Shown: positions 55,627 through 64,000 of the stretch, in pieces
Numbering within the stretch: position 1 is the stretch's first letter
Layout: every line of letters starts with the position of its first letter
Assembly: GCF_000582785.1 (NCBI RefSeq)
Contig: NZ_HG931173.1
Coordinates: 619,282 to 683,281 of the forward strand
DNA from: Candidatus Blastococcus massiliensis AP3
Lineage (GTDB): Bacteria > Actinomycetota > Actinomycetes > Mycobacteriales > Geodermatophilaceae
Length of the DNA stretch: 64,000 nucleotides
Direction: 5' to 3'
The notes under the pieces: model-generated
Told to the model about the DNA's origin: nothing
The model's input: only the letters and a program-made list of their open reading frames with translations
Databases searched by the model: none
Made by a program: the position numbers and the translations under genes

Positions 55627-57063
55627 TCAGAGGGTGGTGATGAAGTCGGCCAGCTGGGCGGCGTTGCGGCACTCGACCATGTCGATGACCTCGCCGTACC
55701 GGTCGGCGGCGGAGTCCCCGCTCCCCCATTGGGCGCGCGGCTCCGGGTTCAGCCAGTGCGCCGACCGCGCCTTCTGGACCAGCCCGGCCAGCACGGGCAC
55801 GCCCGCCGGTCGGTAGTTCGTCCGCCCGTCGCCCAGGACCAGCAGCGACGTCTTCGGCCCGACCGCCGCGGCGTACCGGTCGGCGAACACCTCCAACGCG
55901 GTGCCGTAGTCGCTGTGCCCGTCGAACGCCACCACCTGCGCCTCCTGCCCGATGCGGGTGACGGCGTCGGCGACGTCGGCCCCCGGGCGGAAGAACCGGG
56001 TGACCTCGTCGGTCGAGTCCACGAACGCGAACGCCCGCACACCGGTGAAGTGCTCGCGCAGCGCCTGGGTGAGCATGAGCGTGAAGTGGCTGAACCCGGC
56101 CACGGAGCCGCTGATGTCGCAGAGGACCACCAGCTCGGGCTTGTGGATCTTGCGCGGCCGGTGGTGGGTCACGACCGGGACGCCCCCGGTGCCCAGCGAC
56201 GCCCGGACCGTCTTGCGGAAGTCCAGCCGGCCCTGGCGCCCCATCTTCCGGCGCGCCGACAGCCGGACGGCGAGCCGCCGCGCGAGCGGGGCTACGGCGC
56301 GGCGGAGCTCGGCGAGGTCGGAGGACTGCGCGCGCAGGAAGTCGATCTGGTCGGCCAGCGGGCGCACGGCGTTCTTCGCGACCTTGTCCCGCCCCTTCTC
56401 CGCGGCCGTCCGCCGCCGGACCTCCGCCTCGACCGCCGCCTTGAAGGCGTCGAGGCGCTCGCGGATGCCCCTGCGTGCGACCTGCTCGTTGAGTCCGCCC
56501 CGGTCGCCCTCGGCGAGCAGGCCCGCGAGCAGCTGGGAGACGAGGGTGTCCGGCGACAGCGACCGCATGACCCGGTAGCTGAAGTACGACTGCCCCGACG
56601 GGCTGGGCTGTCCGCGCCCGAGCCGGTCGACGGCCTGGCGGGCGAAGCGGCGCAGGTCCTCGTCGTCACCCTCCAGCAGCAACCGGAGCAGCTCGTCGCG
56701 CATCCGCTTGGCGGCCTCGGCGTCGTCCATGCGGGGCGAGTCCGGCGAGTCGCCCGGCTCCCCGCCCTCCCCCGGCTCGCCCTCGCCGTCGGCCTCGACC
56801 ACCGGCCGGTCGGTGAGCGGCCACCACAGGTCGAACAGCACGTCGTAGGTGGGGCGCTGCGCCGCGCGCTGCAGGAGCACCGCCGCCAGCCCGTGCCGCA
56901 GCTGCTCCCGCTCCAGCAGGTCGACGACGGTGAGGATCTCGGCGGCGTCGACGGCCTGGCTGATGCCCACCGGGATCCCGGCCTCGCGCACCGCGCGCAC
57001 GAAGCCGTCCAGGTGCCCGGCCAGCCCGCCGGGCTCGCCCGCGCTCACCGCCACCGCGCCCAT
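55627..57063 (-). CDS. VWA domain protein (CoxE-like), partner of MoxR ATPase
   Basis: A 478-residue protein of the CoxE-like VWA group. The N-terminal helical region includes GHLDGFVRAVREAGIPVGISQAVDAAEIL. The C-terminal von Willebrand A fold has the metal-ion site ELVVLCDISGSVAGFSHFTLML (DxSxS). The start ATG shares its A with the TGA of the MoxR-like gene (TGATG). Such MoxR-VWA pairs are thought to help assemble metal-containing or multi-subunit enzymes; the client here is unknown. Confidence 0.9.
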   Translation of the reverse strand: MGAVAVSAGEPGGLAGHLDGFVRAVREAGIPVGISQAVDAAEILTVVDLLEREQLRHGLAAVLLQRAAQRPTYDVLFDLWWPLTDRPVVEADGEGEPGEGGEPGDSPDSPRMDDAEAAKRMRDELLRLLLEGDDEDLRRFARQAVDRLGRGQPSPSGQSYFSYRVMRSLSPDTLVSQLLAGLLAEGDRGGLNEQVARRGIRERLDAFKAAVEAEVRRRTAAEKGRDKVAKNAVRPLADQIDFLRAQSSDLAELRRAVAPLARRLAVRLSARRKMGRQGRLDFRKTVRASLGTGGVPVVTHHRPRKIHKPELVVLCDISGSVAGFSHFTLMLTQALREHFTGVRAFAFVDSTDEVTRFFRPGADVADAVTRIGQEAQVVAFDGHSDYGTALEVFADRYAAAVGPKTSLLVLGDGRTNYRPAGVPVLAGLVQKARSAHWLNPEPRAQWGSGDSAADRYGEVIDMVECRNAAQLADFITTL

Positions 57064-57950
57064 CAGTTCAGCCGCAGCTCGGCAGCGGCGCGGGTCTGGT
57101 CGCTCGCGTGCTTGAGCACGACGCCGAGGGTCGAGGCCACCGCCGGCTCGTCCAGGGTGTCCAGGCCCAGTTCCAGCAGCGTCTGCGCCCAGTCGAGCGT
57201 CTCGGAGATCGACGGCGACTTCTTGAGCTCCATCGCCCGGAGCGCCCGCACGGTGCGCACCAGCTGCTCGGCCAGCCCGGGCGCCAGGTCGGGGACCCGC
57301 GAGAGGACGATCTCCCGCTCCCGCTCGGCCGACGGGTAGTCCAGCGCGAGGTAGAGGCAGCGCCGCTTGAGCGCCTCGGAGAGCTCCCGGGTGGCGTTCG
57401 AGGTGAGCACCACCATCGGCCGGCGGGTGGCAGTGATCGTGCCGAGCTCGGGGATGGTCACCTGGAAGTCCGACAGCACCTCCAGCAGCAGGCCCTCGAC
57501 CTCGACGTCGGCCTTGTCGGTCTCGTCGATGAGCAGCACGGTGGGGTCGGTGCGCCGGATGGCGGTCAGCAACGGACGGGAGAGCAGGAACTCATCACCG
57601 AAGATGTCGTCGTGGACGGTGTCCCAGTCGGCGCCGCCGTCGGCCTGCGACGCCTGGATGCGGAGCAGCTGCTTCTTGTAGTTCCACTCGTACAGCGCGC
57701 GGGCCTCGTCCAGGCCCTCGTAGCACTGCAGCCGGATCAGGTCCGAGCCGGTGGCGGTGGCCAGCGCCTTGGCGAGCTCGGTCTTGCCGGTGCCCGCGGG
57801 GCCCTCGACCAGCAGCGGCTTGCCGAGCCGGTCGGCCAGGAAGACCGTCGTCGCGATCTGGGCGTCGGGCAGGTAGCCCGCCTCGCTCAGCCGCTTGCTG
57901 ACGTCGCTGACGGAGGAGAAGTGCGGGGACTGCGACGGCGGACGGGGCAA
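57063..57950 (-). CDS. MoxR-family AAA ATPase
   Basis: A 295-residue AAA+ ATPase. TTG 57950 is preceded by GGAG at six bases and gives a normal start (MPRPPSQSPHFSSVSDV). Walker [20 protein letters not shown], Walker B VLLIDETDKADVEVEGLLLE, sensor 1 VLTSNATRELSEALKRRC, and a C-terminal lid domain. It is paired with the VWA gene in one unit. Chaperone-like remodelling of an unknown partner is inferred from the family. Confidence 0.92.
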   Translation of the reverse strand: MPRPPSQSPHFSSVSDVSKRLSEAGYLPDAQIATTVFLADRLGKPLLVEGPAGTGKTELAKALATATGSDLIRLQCYEGLDEARALYEWNYKKQLLRIQASQADGGADWDTVHDDIFGDEFLLSRPLLTAIRRTDPTVLLIDETDKADVEVEGLLLEVLSDFQVTIPELGTITATRRPMVVLTSNATRELSEALKRRCLYLALDYPSAEREREIVLSRVPDLAPGLAEQLVRTVRALRAMELKKSPSISETLDWAQTLLELGLDTLDEPAVASTLGVVLKHASDQTRAAAELRLN

Positions 57951-57988
57951 AGCAAGCTCCTGGGGCGGTGGGACGGACCGGGGCCCGT

Positions 57989-59257
57989 TCAGCGGATGTG
58001 ACCTCGGCCGGTCACGACGTAGGTGGTCGAGGTGAGCTCGGGCAGCCCCAGCGGGCCACGCGCGTGCAACTTCTGGGTGGAGATGCCGATCTCGGCGCCG
58101 AAACCGAACTCGCCGCCGTCGGTGAACCGGGTGGAGGCGTTCACCAGCACGGCGGCGGCGTCCACACCGGCGGTGAAGGCGGCGATGGCGGCGGCGGAGT
58201 CGGCGACGATCGCCTCGGTGTGACCGGTGCTCCACCGCTCGATGTGATCGAGGGCCTGCGGGAGGTCGTCGACGACCCGCACGGCCATGTCCATCGACAG
58301 GTACTCGGCGGCCCAGTCCTCGTCGGTCGCCGGGACGACGCCCCCGAGATCGGAGCGCGCGGCGGCGTCGATCGTCCCGGGGTCCCCGTGCAGCGCGACA
58401 CCGGAGCCAGCCAGGGCCTGCAGCAGCCGCGGCAGGTGGGGGTAGTCGCGGTGCACCAGCAGCGTCTCGGCGGAGTTGCAGACGCTCACCCGGTGGGTCT
58501 TGGAGTTGAGCACGACCGCCTCGGCGATCGCCGGGTCGGCCGAGGCGTCGACGTACACGTGGCAGTTGCCCTCGCCGGTCTCGATGACCGGCACCCTCGA
58601 CTCGCGCACCACCCGCTGGATGAGGGAGGCGCCGCCGCGCGGGATGACGACGTCGACGTGCCCGCGGGCGTTCAGCAGCTCGCCGACCGAGGCGCGATCG
58701 GCCGGCAGGAGCTCCACGAAGCCGGCCGGCAGCCCGGCCTTCTCCCCCGCCTCGGTGAGGACGGCCACGAGCGCGGTGTTGGTGCCGAACGCCGACGCGG
58801 ACCCGCGCAGGAGTGCTGCGTTTCCGCTCTTGAGGCACAACCCCGCGGCGTCGACGGTCACGTTGGGGCGCGCCTCGTAGACGATCCCGACGACGCCGAG
58901 CGGCACCCGGACCTGGCGCAGCTCCAGCCCGTTGGGCAGCCGCGACCCGCGGACGACGTCGCCGACCGGGTCCGGGAGGGCGATGAGCTGCCGCAACGCG
59001 GCGGCCACGCCCTCGATCCGGCCCACGTCCAGGCGGAGCCGGTCGAGGATCGCCTCGGACGTGCCGGCCTCCCGGGCGGCGCCGACGTCGGCGGCGTTCG
59101 CGGCGAGGATCTCGTCGGCTCGCTCCACGAGCGCCTCGGCCATGGCGGCGAGCGCCGCGTCCTTGGCGTCGGTGGGCACGGTGCGCAGCACACGGGCGGC
59201 CGACCGCGCGCGCAGGGCGGCGGCGCCGATCAGCGGCAGCCCGGTGACGTCGAACAC
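57989..59257 (-). CDS. proA: Glutamate-5-semialdehyde dehydrogenase
   Basis: Second step of proline synthesis: reduces gamma-glutamyl phosphate to glutamate semialdehyde with NADPH. About 422 residues from GTG 59257, close to the family length; a longer frame to 59404 adds unlikely residues. [25 protein letters not shown], the catalytic Cys in [18 protein letters not shown], and [19 protein letters not shown] are diagnostic. Its usual partner proB lies about 4 kb away, beyond a zinc uptake cassette and def. Confidence 0.96.
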   Translation of the reverse strand: MFDVTGLPLIGAAALRARSAARVLRTVPTDAKDAALAAMAEALVERADEILAANAADVGAAREAGTSEAILDRLRLDVGRIEGVAAALRQLIALPDPVGDVVRGSRLPNGLELRQVRVPLGVVGIVYEARPNVTVDAAGLCLKSGNAALLRGSASAFGTNTALVAVLTEAGEKAGLPAGFVELLPADRASVGELLNARGHVDVVIPRGGASLIQRVVRESRVPVIETGEGNCHVYVDASADPAIAEAVVLNSKTHRVSVCNSAETLLVHRDYPHLPRLLQALAGSGVALHGDPGTIDAAARSDLGGVVPATDEDWAAEYLSMDMAVRVVDDLPQALDHIERWSTGHTEAIVADSAAAIAAFTAGVDAAAVLVNASTRFTDGGEFGFGAEIGISTQKLHARGPLGLPELTSTTYVVTGRGHIR

Positions 59258-59328
59258 GTACGCAGAGTACGCGCAGCCGCCGGTCCGGTGATGCGACCAC
59301 CGACCGCACCACACGGACGGGTCCTGTG

Positions 59329-59343
59329 TGAGAATGGTTCTCA
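59329..59343 (+). promoter_or_regulatory. Zur box overlapping the znuA start codon
   Basis: TGAGAATGGTTCTCA is a perfect 6-bp inverted repeat around TGG and fits the actinobacterial Zur pattern TGAnAATGnTTnTCA. Its last A is the first base of the znuA ATG (59343). GAGAAT (59330-59335) within it could be the -10 of a leaderless promoter. Zinc-loaded Zur would block RNA polymerase there. Confidence 0.8.
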
Positions 59344-60350
59344 TGATCAGTACGCCGGCCCGCTTGATGGGCACCGCCCTCACCTCCGTCGCGCTCCTCC
59401 TCACGTCGGCCTGTGGTGACGGGGAAGGCGGCGCCGGGGACGACGGCCTGCAGGTACTCGCCGGCTTCTACCCGCTGCAGTGGGCGGCCGAGCGGGTCGG
59501 CGGTGACCGGGTGTCGGTCAGCGCCCTCACCCCGCCGGGCGCCGAGCCGCACGACCTGGAGCTCACCCCCCGGGCCGTCGCGTCGATCGAGGACGCCGAC
59601 CTGCTCGTCTACCTGGCCGGGTTCCAGCCGGCTCTCGACCAGGCCGCGGAGGCAGCGGGCGGGGACCAGGCCTGGGACGTCGGCAGCGCCGCGGACCTGC
59701 TCTCCGGCGAGGGCCACCACCACGACCACGATGACGAGCACGGCGACGAGCACGGCCACGAGGACGACGAGCACGCCGACGAGCACGAGGAGGAGGACGA
59801 CGGGCACGGCCACGAGAACTCCGGGGACGCGGCCGTCGATCCGCACTTCTGGCTGGACCCCACCCGCCTGGCCGACGTCGGCGACGCCCTCGCCGACCGC
59901 CTGGCCGAGGAGGACCCCGACGGCGCCGGCACCTACGCGGCCAACGCGGCGGCGCTGCGCGCCGACCTGGAGCAGCTCGACGGCGAGCTGAGCGCCGGCC
60001 TGCAGAACTGCGCCGTGGACACCGTCGTCACCGCCCACGACGCCTTCGGCTACCTGGCCGACCGCTACGGTCTCGACGTGGTCGGGATCAGCGGGCTGAG
60101 CCCCTCCCAGGAGCCCCAGCCGGCCCAGCTCGCCGAGATCTCCCGGCTGGTGGCCGACCGGGGCGTCACCACCGTGTACACCGAGACCCTGGTCGACCCG
60201 GCGGTCGCCGAGACCGTGGCCGAGGAGGCCGGGGTCCGCACCGCCGTCCTCGATCCGCTCGAGGGGCTGACCGACCGGTCGGCCGGTGACGACTACCTGG
60301 AGGTCATGCGCGCCAACCTGGCGACACTGCAGCAGGGCCAGTCCTGCTGA
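59343..60350 (+). CDS. znuA: Zinc ABC transporter substrate-binding lipoprotein
   Basis: Zinc-capturing surface lipoprotein, 335 residues; lipobox TSAC with the lipidated Cys near residue 24. The cluster A-1 binding fold is visible: [37 protein letters not shown], a His/Asp/Glu-rich flexible loop (about residues 122-162) that gathers zinc, [15 protein letters not shown] with the metal His, and the second-half segment [21 protein letters not shown] 59343 has no ribosome site, which fits a leaderless mRNA. First gene of znuA-znuC-znuB-zur. Confidence 0.92.
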   Translation: MISTPARLMGTALTSVALLLTSACGDGEGGAGDDGLQVLAGFYPLQWAAERVGGDRVSVSALTPPGAEPHDLELTPRAVASIEDADLLVYLAGFQPALDQAAEAAGGDQAWDVGSAADLLSGEGHHHDHDDEHGDEHGHEDDEHADEHEEEDDGHGHENSGDAAVDPHFWLDPTRLADVGDALADRLAEEDPDGAGTYAANAAALRADLEQLDGELSAGLQNCAVDTVVTAHDAFGYLADRYGLDVVGISGLSPSQEPQPAQLAEISRLVADRGVTTVYTETLVDPAVAETVAEEAGVRTAVLDPLEGLTDRSAGDDYLEVMRANLATLQQGQSC

Positions 60351-61165
60351 TGGCACCCACTCCGCCCGCGATCCGGCTGCGCTCGGCCAGCATCGGCTAC
60401 GGGGACGTGGCGATCGTCCGGGACGCCGACCTGACCGTCGCGGCCGGCGAGGCGGTCGCCGTCCTCGGCTCGAACGGGTCGGGCAAGACCACCCTGGCCC
60501 GCGGCCTGCTCGGCCTCGCCGCCGTGCTCGACGGGGAGGTCGAGGTGCTCGGCGCCCCGGTGGGCCGGCTGCGCGAGCGGGGCCGGGTGGGCTACGTCCC
60601 CCAGCGGCACACGGTCAGCGGCGCGGCGCCGGCCACCGTGCGGGAAGTGGTGGCGGTCGGCCGCCTGGCCCGCCTCGGACTGCTGCGCCGGCTGGGCGCC
60701 GCCGACCGCCGGGCGGTCGCGGACGCGGTCGCCGCGGTCGGCCTGGCCGACCGCATGGACTCCCCCGTCGCGTCCCTCTCCGGCGGCCAGCAGCGGCGGG
60801 TCCTCGTGGCCCGCGCGCTCGCCGCGGAGCCGGAGCTGCTGATCATGGACGAGCCGACCGCCGGCGTGGACTCCGCCAGCCAGGACGCGCTGGCCGGCGT
60901 GCTGGGGCGCGTCGCCGCCGCCGGGACGACGTTGCTCGTCGTCACCCACGAGGCCGGACCGCTGGCCGGGGTGCTGCGCCGCGCGGTCATCGTGGAGTCG
61001 GGGCGGATCACCTACGACGGTCCGCTCGCCGGGGCGCAGGAGGAACCGGGCGGCGGGCACCACCACGCCGACGGGACCGGGGAGCCCACCGGGCGCCCCG
61101 GGTACCGGCTGGACCAGCCGACGGTCACCGCGCCGTCGATCCGGCCACGGACGCCAGGAGCCTGA
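60350..61165 (+). CDS. znuC: Zinc ABC transporter ATP-binding protein
   Basis: ATPase of the zinc importer, 271 residues, overlapping the znuA stop by one base (TGATG). Walker [18 protein letters not shown]-loop [10 protein letters not shown], signature [17 protein letters not shown], Walker [13 protein letters not shown], switch His in VVTHEAG. The last 50 residues contain a His pair and run into the permease gene with a 1-bp gap. Confidence 0.92.
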   Translation: MAPTPPAIRLRSASIGYGDVAIVRDADLTVAAGEAVAVLGSNGSGKTTLARGLLGLAAVLDGEVEVLGAPVGRLRERGRVGYVPQRHTVSGAAPATVREVVAVGRLARLGLLRRLGAADRRAVADAVAAVGLADRMDSPVASLSGGQQRRVLVARALAAEPELLIMDEPTAGVDSASQDALAGVLGRVAAAGTTLLVVTHEAGPLAGVLRRAVIVESGRITYDGPLAGAQEEPGGGHHHADGTGEPTGRPGYRLDQPTVTAPSIRPRTPGA

Positions 61166-61166
61166 C

Positions 61167-62195
61167 GTGGAGATGCTCGACTACGCGTTCATGCAGCGGG
61201 CGCTGCTGGCCTCGCTCATGGTCGGCCTCGTGGCGCCCGCGGTGGGGGTCTTCCTCGTCCAGCGGCGGCTGTCCCTGCTGGGCGACGGGCTGGGGCACGT
61301 GGCGCTCACCGGCGTCGCGATCGGCGTCCTCACCTCCACCGCCCCGGTCGGCGCGGCCCTCGTCGCCGCCGTCCTGGGCGCGGTGCTCATCGAACTGGTG
61401 CGCGCCCGTGGGAGAACCAGCGGGGACGTCGCCCTCGCCGTCCTCTTCTACGGCGGGATCGCCGGCGGCGTGGTGCTGCTGAGCCTCGCGCCCGAGGGAC
61501 AGGCGACGAACCTCGACGCCTACCTGTTCGGCGCCATCACCACCACCAGCACCGCCGACGTGACCGTCTTCGCCGTCATCGCCGTCGTCGTGCTGTCCGT
61601 CGTCGGCCTCCTCGGGCAGCGGCTGTACGCGGTGAGCGACGACGAGGAGTACGCCCGCGCCGTCGGGCTGCCGGTGCTCGCCCTCAACATCGTGCTGGCC
61701 GCTCTGGTCGCCTCGACCGTCGTGCTGTCCATGCGCGTCGTGGGCCTGCTGCTGATCAGCGCGCTGATGATCCTGCCGTGCGCCGTGGCCCAACTGGTGG
61801 CGCGCAGCTTCCGGCAGGCGGTCTTCCTCGGGTGTGCGATCGGCCTGGTCGTCAGCGTGTCCGGGACGGGGATGTCGTACTACACCGGCACCCCCTCCGG
61901 CGGCACGATCGTGCTGCTGGCCATCGCGATCTTCCTGCTCGGCACCACGGTGGTGACCGTCCGCGAGGCGACCGCCCGCCGCCGGCACCGCCGCCGGACG
62001 GGCGTGCACGAGGCCCATCCGCACGAGCACGGCGAGAACTGCGGGCACGAGCCGGTCGCGCACGGCGACCACGTGGACTACGACCACGACGGGCACCTGC
62101 ACGCCCCCCACCACACCGGCGCGGGGCTGCACTACGACGAGCACGGTGAGCACTCCGTGCCCGCACCGCAGTCCGGCACGGGGAGTGCCCGGTGA
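61167..62195 (+). CDS. znuB: Zinc ABC transporter permease
   Basis: Membrane permease of the ABC-3 family, 342 residues with about eight hydrophobic helices. Typical parts: FMQRALLASLMVGLVAPAVGVFLVQRRLSLLGDGLGHVALTGVA and the later VVGLLLISALMILPCAVAQLVARSF. After the last helix comes an unusual cytoplasmic or loop tail of about 65 residues rich in His and Asp (HEAHPHEHGENCGHEP and on), which could bind zinc. GTG 61167 or ATG 61173 may be the start. The zur ATG/GTG overlaps the stop. Confidence 0.9.
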   Translation: MEMLDYAFMQRALLASLMVGLVAPAVGVFLVQRRLSLLGDGLGHVALTGVAIGVLTSTAPVGAALVAAVLGAVLIELVRARGRTSGDVALAVLFYGGIAGGVVLLSLAPEGQATNLDAYLFGAITTTSTADVTVFAVIAVVVLSVVGLLGQRLYAVSDDEEYARAVGLPVLALNIVLAALVASTVVLSMRVVGLLLISALMILPCAVAQLVARSFRQAVFLGCAIGLVVSVSGTGMSYYTGTPSGGTIVLLAIAIFLLGTTVVTVREATARRRHRRRTGVHEAHPHEHGENCGHEPVAHGDHVDYDHDGHLHAPHHTGAGLHYDEHGEHSVPAPQSGTGSAR

Positions 62196-62611
62196 GCCGC
62201 TCCGCCGCCACCGATCCGCCCGCACGGCCGCCGACGCGGCAGCGCAGTGCTCTCCTGGCGCTCCTGGAGGACCTCGACGGCTTCCGCACCGCCCAGGAAC
62301 TGCACGGCCTCCTGGCCGATCGCGGGGAGCGCGTCGGGCTGGCCACGGTCTACCGCGGTCTGCAGGTGCTCGTGGAGGACGGGCGCATCGACGTCCTGCG
62401 CGGCGACGACGGCGAGGCCGCCTACCGCCGCTGCTCCACGGTGCAGCACCACCACCACCTGGTCTGCCGCGACTGCGGCCGGGCCGTGGAGGTCGCCGAC
62501 CCGCCGGTGGAGCGCTGGGCGGGCCGGGTGGCCACGGAGCACGGGTTCACCGACGTGCGGCACCGGGTCGAGCTCTTCGGCACCTGCGCCGACTGCTCGA
62601 CCGGGGACTGA
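62192..62611 (+). CDS. zur: Zinc uptake regulator Zur (Fur family)
   Basis: A 139-residue Fur-family repressor. Winged helix TRQRSALLALLEDLDGFRTAQELHGLLADRGERVGLATVYRGLQVLVEDG, then STVQHHHHLVCRDCGRAVEVADPPVERW with zinc ligands, and C-terminal FGTCADCSTGD. Placement as the last gene of the zinc uptake operon and the Zur box at its head make a zinc-sensing role very likely. GTG 62192 overlaps the znuB end (GTGA). Confidence 0.93.
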   Translation: MSRSAATDPPARPPTRQRSALLALLEDLDGFRTAQELHGLLADRGERVGLATVYRGLQVLVEDGRIDVLRGDDGEAAYRRCSTVQHHHHLVCRDCGRAVEVADPPVERWAGRVATEHGFTDVRHRVELFGTCADCSTGD

Positions 62612-62626
62612 CCCCGCGGCGGGTCA
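62609..62626. terminator. Small hairpin at the zur/def junction
   Basis: TGACCC, six bases, GGGTCA: a 6-bp stem between the convergent zur and def genes. Each arm contains a stop codon (TGA on plus, TGA on minus). Short, so only a possible terminator. Confidence 0.4.
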
Positions 62627-63106
62627 GCGCGAGCGGAGCGCGCGCAGCGCGGACTTGCGCGCCTCGCCGGTGAGCCGGTCCAGGAAGACCTTGCCGTCGA
62701 GGTGGTCGACCTCGTGCTGCAGGCACCGGGCCATGAGGCCCTCGCCCTCGAGCCGCAGCGGCTCGCCCCGGACGTCGAACCCGTCGACGACGGCGTGCTG
62801 AGCCCGCACCGTCGGCGCCCAGATGCCGGGCACGGACAGGCAGCCCTCGTCGCCGTCCTGGATCTCCTCGGACAGCTCGGTGATCACCGGGTTCACCATG
62901 TGCCCGATGACGCCGTCGATGTTGTACGAGAAGACCCGGACGCTCACGCCGATCTGCGGGGCGGCCAGCCCGGCCCGGCCCGGGTGGTCGACGGTCTCCT
63001 CGAGGTCGCGGACCAGCGTGGCCAGCCAGCCGTCGAAGGCGCGCACCTCGTCGGCCGGCGTGCGCAGGACCGGATCACCGAGCTCTCGGATGGGACGGAT
63101 GGTCAC
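62624..63106 (-). CDS. def: Peptide deformylase
   Basis: Removes the formyl group from new proteins, 160 residues. Motif 1 [16 protein letters not shown], motif 2 EGCLSVPGI with the metal Cys, motif 3 [16 protein letters not shown] with two metal His and the catalytic Glu. The insert between motifs 1 and 2 is short, as in actinobacterial enzymes. It lies between zur and proB, transcribed with proB direction, 12 bp after its stop. Confidence 0.96.
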   Translation of the reverse strand: MTIRPIRELGDPVLRTPADEVRAFDGWLATLVRDLEETVDHPGRAGLAAPQIGVSVRVFSYNIDGVIGHMVNPVITELSEEIQDGDEGCLSVPGIWAPTVRAQHAVVDGFDVRGEPLRLEGEGLMARCLQHEVDHLDGKVFLDRLTGEARKSALRALRSR

Positions 63107-63118
63107 CGGAGCAGTCTC

Positions 63119-64000
63119 TCAGCCGGTCTCTCGGCCGCCGACCAGCACCATCTCGTCGCGGTGGACGACCTCGCGGCGGTACTCCGGCGGCAGGTCGCCG
63201 CTCTTGCGGCCCAGCAGTGCCGGCAGCTCGGTGGCGTCGTAGGCGACCAGGCCGCGGGCGACGACCGAGCCGTCGAGTCCGACCAGCTCGACCGGGTCGT
63301 CGGCCACGAACTCGCCGGACACCGCGGTGATCCCCGCGGCCAGCAGGGAGGCGTGGCGCTCGCGCACGGCCTGGACCGCGCCGTCGTCCAGGGTCAGCCG
63401 GCCGCGCGGGCGGCTGGCGTAGCGCAGCCAGAACTGGCGCGCGCTGGGCCGCCGGCCCATCGGTCGGAAGAACGTGCCCACCCGCTCCCCCGCCAGCGCC
63501 GCGCCGGCCTGGGCGGCCGACGTGACGACGACGGGGACGCCGGCGTGCGCGGCGAGCAGGGCGGCTTCCACCTTGGTCGCCATGCCACCGGTGCCGACGC
63601 CGTTGCGCCGGGCCGAGCCGAGCGTCACGGCGGCCAGGTCCCCGGGGGCGTCCACCGTGTCCAGCAGCGCGGCAGGACCCGAGCGCGGGTCGCCGTCGTA
63701 GACGCCGTCGACGTCGGAGAGCAGCACCAGCGCATCGGCCTGGGCGAGGTGGGCGACCAGCGCGGCCAGCCGGTCGTTGTCGCCGAACCGGATCTCCTCC
63801 GTCGCCACCGTGTCGTTCTCGTTGACGACCGGCAGCACGCCGAGGGAGAGCAGGCGCTCGACGGTGCGGTGCGCGTTGCGGTAGTGGCTGCGCCGGGTGA
63901 GGTCGTCGGCGGTGAGCAGCACCTGGCCGACGGTCACGCCGTGGGCGGCGAAGGCGTCGGCGTAGGTCTGCACCAGCCGGAGCTGCCCGACGCTCGCCGC
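63119..64000 (-). CDS. proB: Glutamate 5-kinase (5' part outside the window)
   Basis: First step of proline synthesis: phosphorylates glutamate. The C-terminal 293 residues are visible and the frame runs past the window end. SVGQLRLVQTYADAFAAHGVTVGQVLLTADDL, NENDTVATEEIRFGDNDRLAALVAHLAQADALVLLSDVDGVYDGDP and GVGTGGMATKVEAALLAAHAGVPVVV are amino acid kinase segments. The C-terminal PUA domain begins near GRLTLDDGAVQAVRERHASLL. Together with proA it supplies proline. Confidence 0.95.
   Translation of the reverse strand, partial: AASVGQLRLVQTYADAFAAHGVTVGQVLLTADDLTRRSHYRNAHRTVERLLSLGVLPVVNENDTVATEEIRFGDNDRLAALVAHLAQADALVLLSDVDGVYDGDPRSGPAALLDTVDAPGDLAAVTLGSARRNGVGTGGMATKVEAALLAAHAGVPVVVTSAAQAGAALAGERVGTFFRPMGRRPSARQFWLRYASRPRGRLTLDDGAVQAVRERHASLLAAGITAVSGEFVADDPVELVGLDGSVVARGLVAYDATELPALLGRKSGDLPPEYRREVVHRDEMVLVGGRETG

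Noticed and set aside
59700-59815. Repeated GACGAGCACG-like units in znuA, looking like a tandem repeat
   Set aside because: They encode the His/Asp/Glu-rich zinc loop; low-complexity coding sequence, not a separate repeat element.
57063-60356. A 3.3-kb open minus-strand frame over the MoxR gene, proA and znuA
   Set aside because: Only the first 296 codons at the 3' end are real (MoxR); the rest is the antisense or shifted frame of proA and znuA, a common effect of very high GC.

Overview
The window is a stretch of actinobacterial chromosome with very high GC and a strong G/C bias at third codon positions. It carries the familiar actinobacterial housekeeping blocks in the order known from mycobacteria and their relatives: phoH-ybeY-CBS membrane protein-cytidine deaminase-like protein-era-recO-uppS; hrcA-dnaJ-rsmE; lepA/rpsT/holA-comEC-comEA-DegV-phosphatase-rsfS-nadD; and proA...proB. 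The best lineage clue is a selenocysteine tRNA whose anticodon is CUA instead of UCA. UAG-decoding tRNA-Sec has been reported for Geodermatophilus and Blastococcus, so I infer a member of the Geodermatophilaceae.

Layout. 1-10.3 kb: furA end, katG with a strong terminator, a cytochrome P450, pyruvate phosphate dikinase, dusB, an oxidoreductase and a methyltransferase. 10.3-17.4 kb: glyS, several small hypothetical genes (HNH nuclease, rhodanese, ABM protein), an SDR, then uppS-recO-era. 17.5-20.9 kb: three exported-protein genes (matrixin-like metalloprotease, large secreted protein, lipoprotein) lie between era and its usual upstream neighbours. 21.0-29.1 kb: the rest of that block plus a CIRCE-controlled hrcA-dnaJ-rsmE unit. 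29.1-32.3 kb: a conserved hypothetical gene, a DksA-like zinc finger protein, hemW and an enoyl-CoA hydratase. 32.3-37.1 kb: a complete selenocysteine cassette, with selB, selA and tRNA-Sec(CUA) on the minus strand and a WYL-domain protein and selD on the plus strand. 37.2-43.6 kb: a patatin-like protein, a UgpAEBC-type ABC uptake operon and an oxidoreductase. 43.6-45.5 kb: a guanidinium exporter behind a guanidine-III riboswitch, an HTH/Clp-N gene pair behind a leaderless promoter with dyads, and a MOSC protein. 45.5-57 kb: lepA, rpsT, holA, the competence genes and the nadD group. 57-64 kb: VWA/MoxR pair, proA, a zinc uptake operon with its own Zur repressor, def and the end of proB.

How the genes work together. 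The selenocysteine genes form a full decoding machine: SelD makes selenophosphate, SelA converts Ser-tRNA-Sec, SelB delivers it, and the tRNA is set to UAG. No selenoprotein gene is obvious in the window, although the WYL gene and selD are in one frame, separated by a single UAG. Regulatory sites visible by eye include CIRCE (HrcA), a Zur box on the znuA start codon, the guanidine-III aptamer, dyads at the HTH gene promoter, and several bidirectional terminators between convergent genes.

Limits: everything was read by eye. Start codons are often GTG or TTG and were chosen from Shine-Dalgarno sequences, gene overlaps and family lengths. Statements about conserved gene order and family features come from memory, not from a search.
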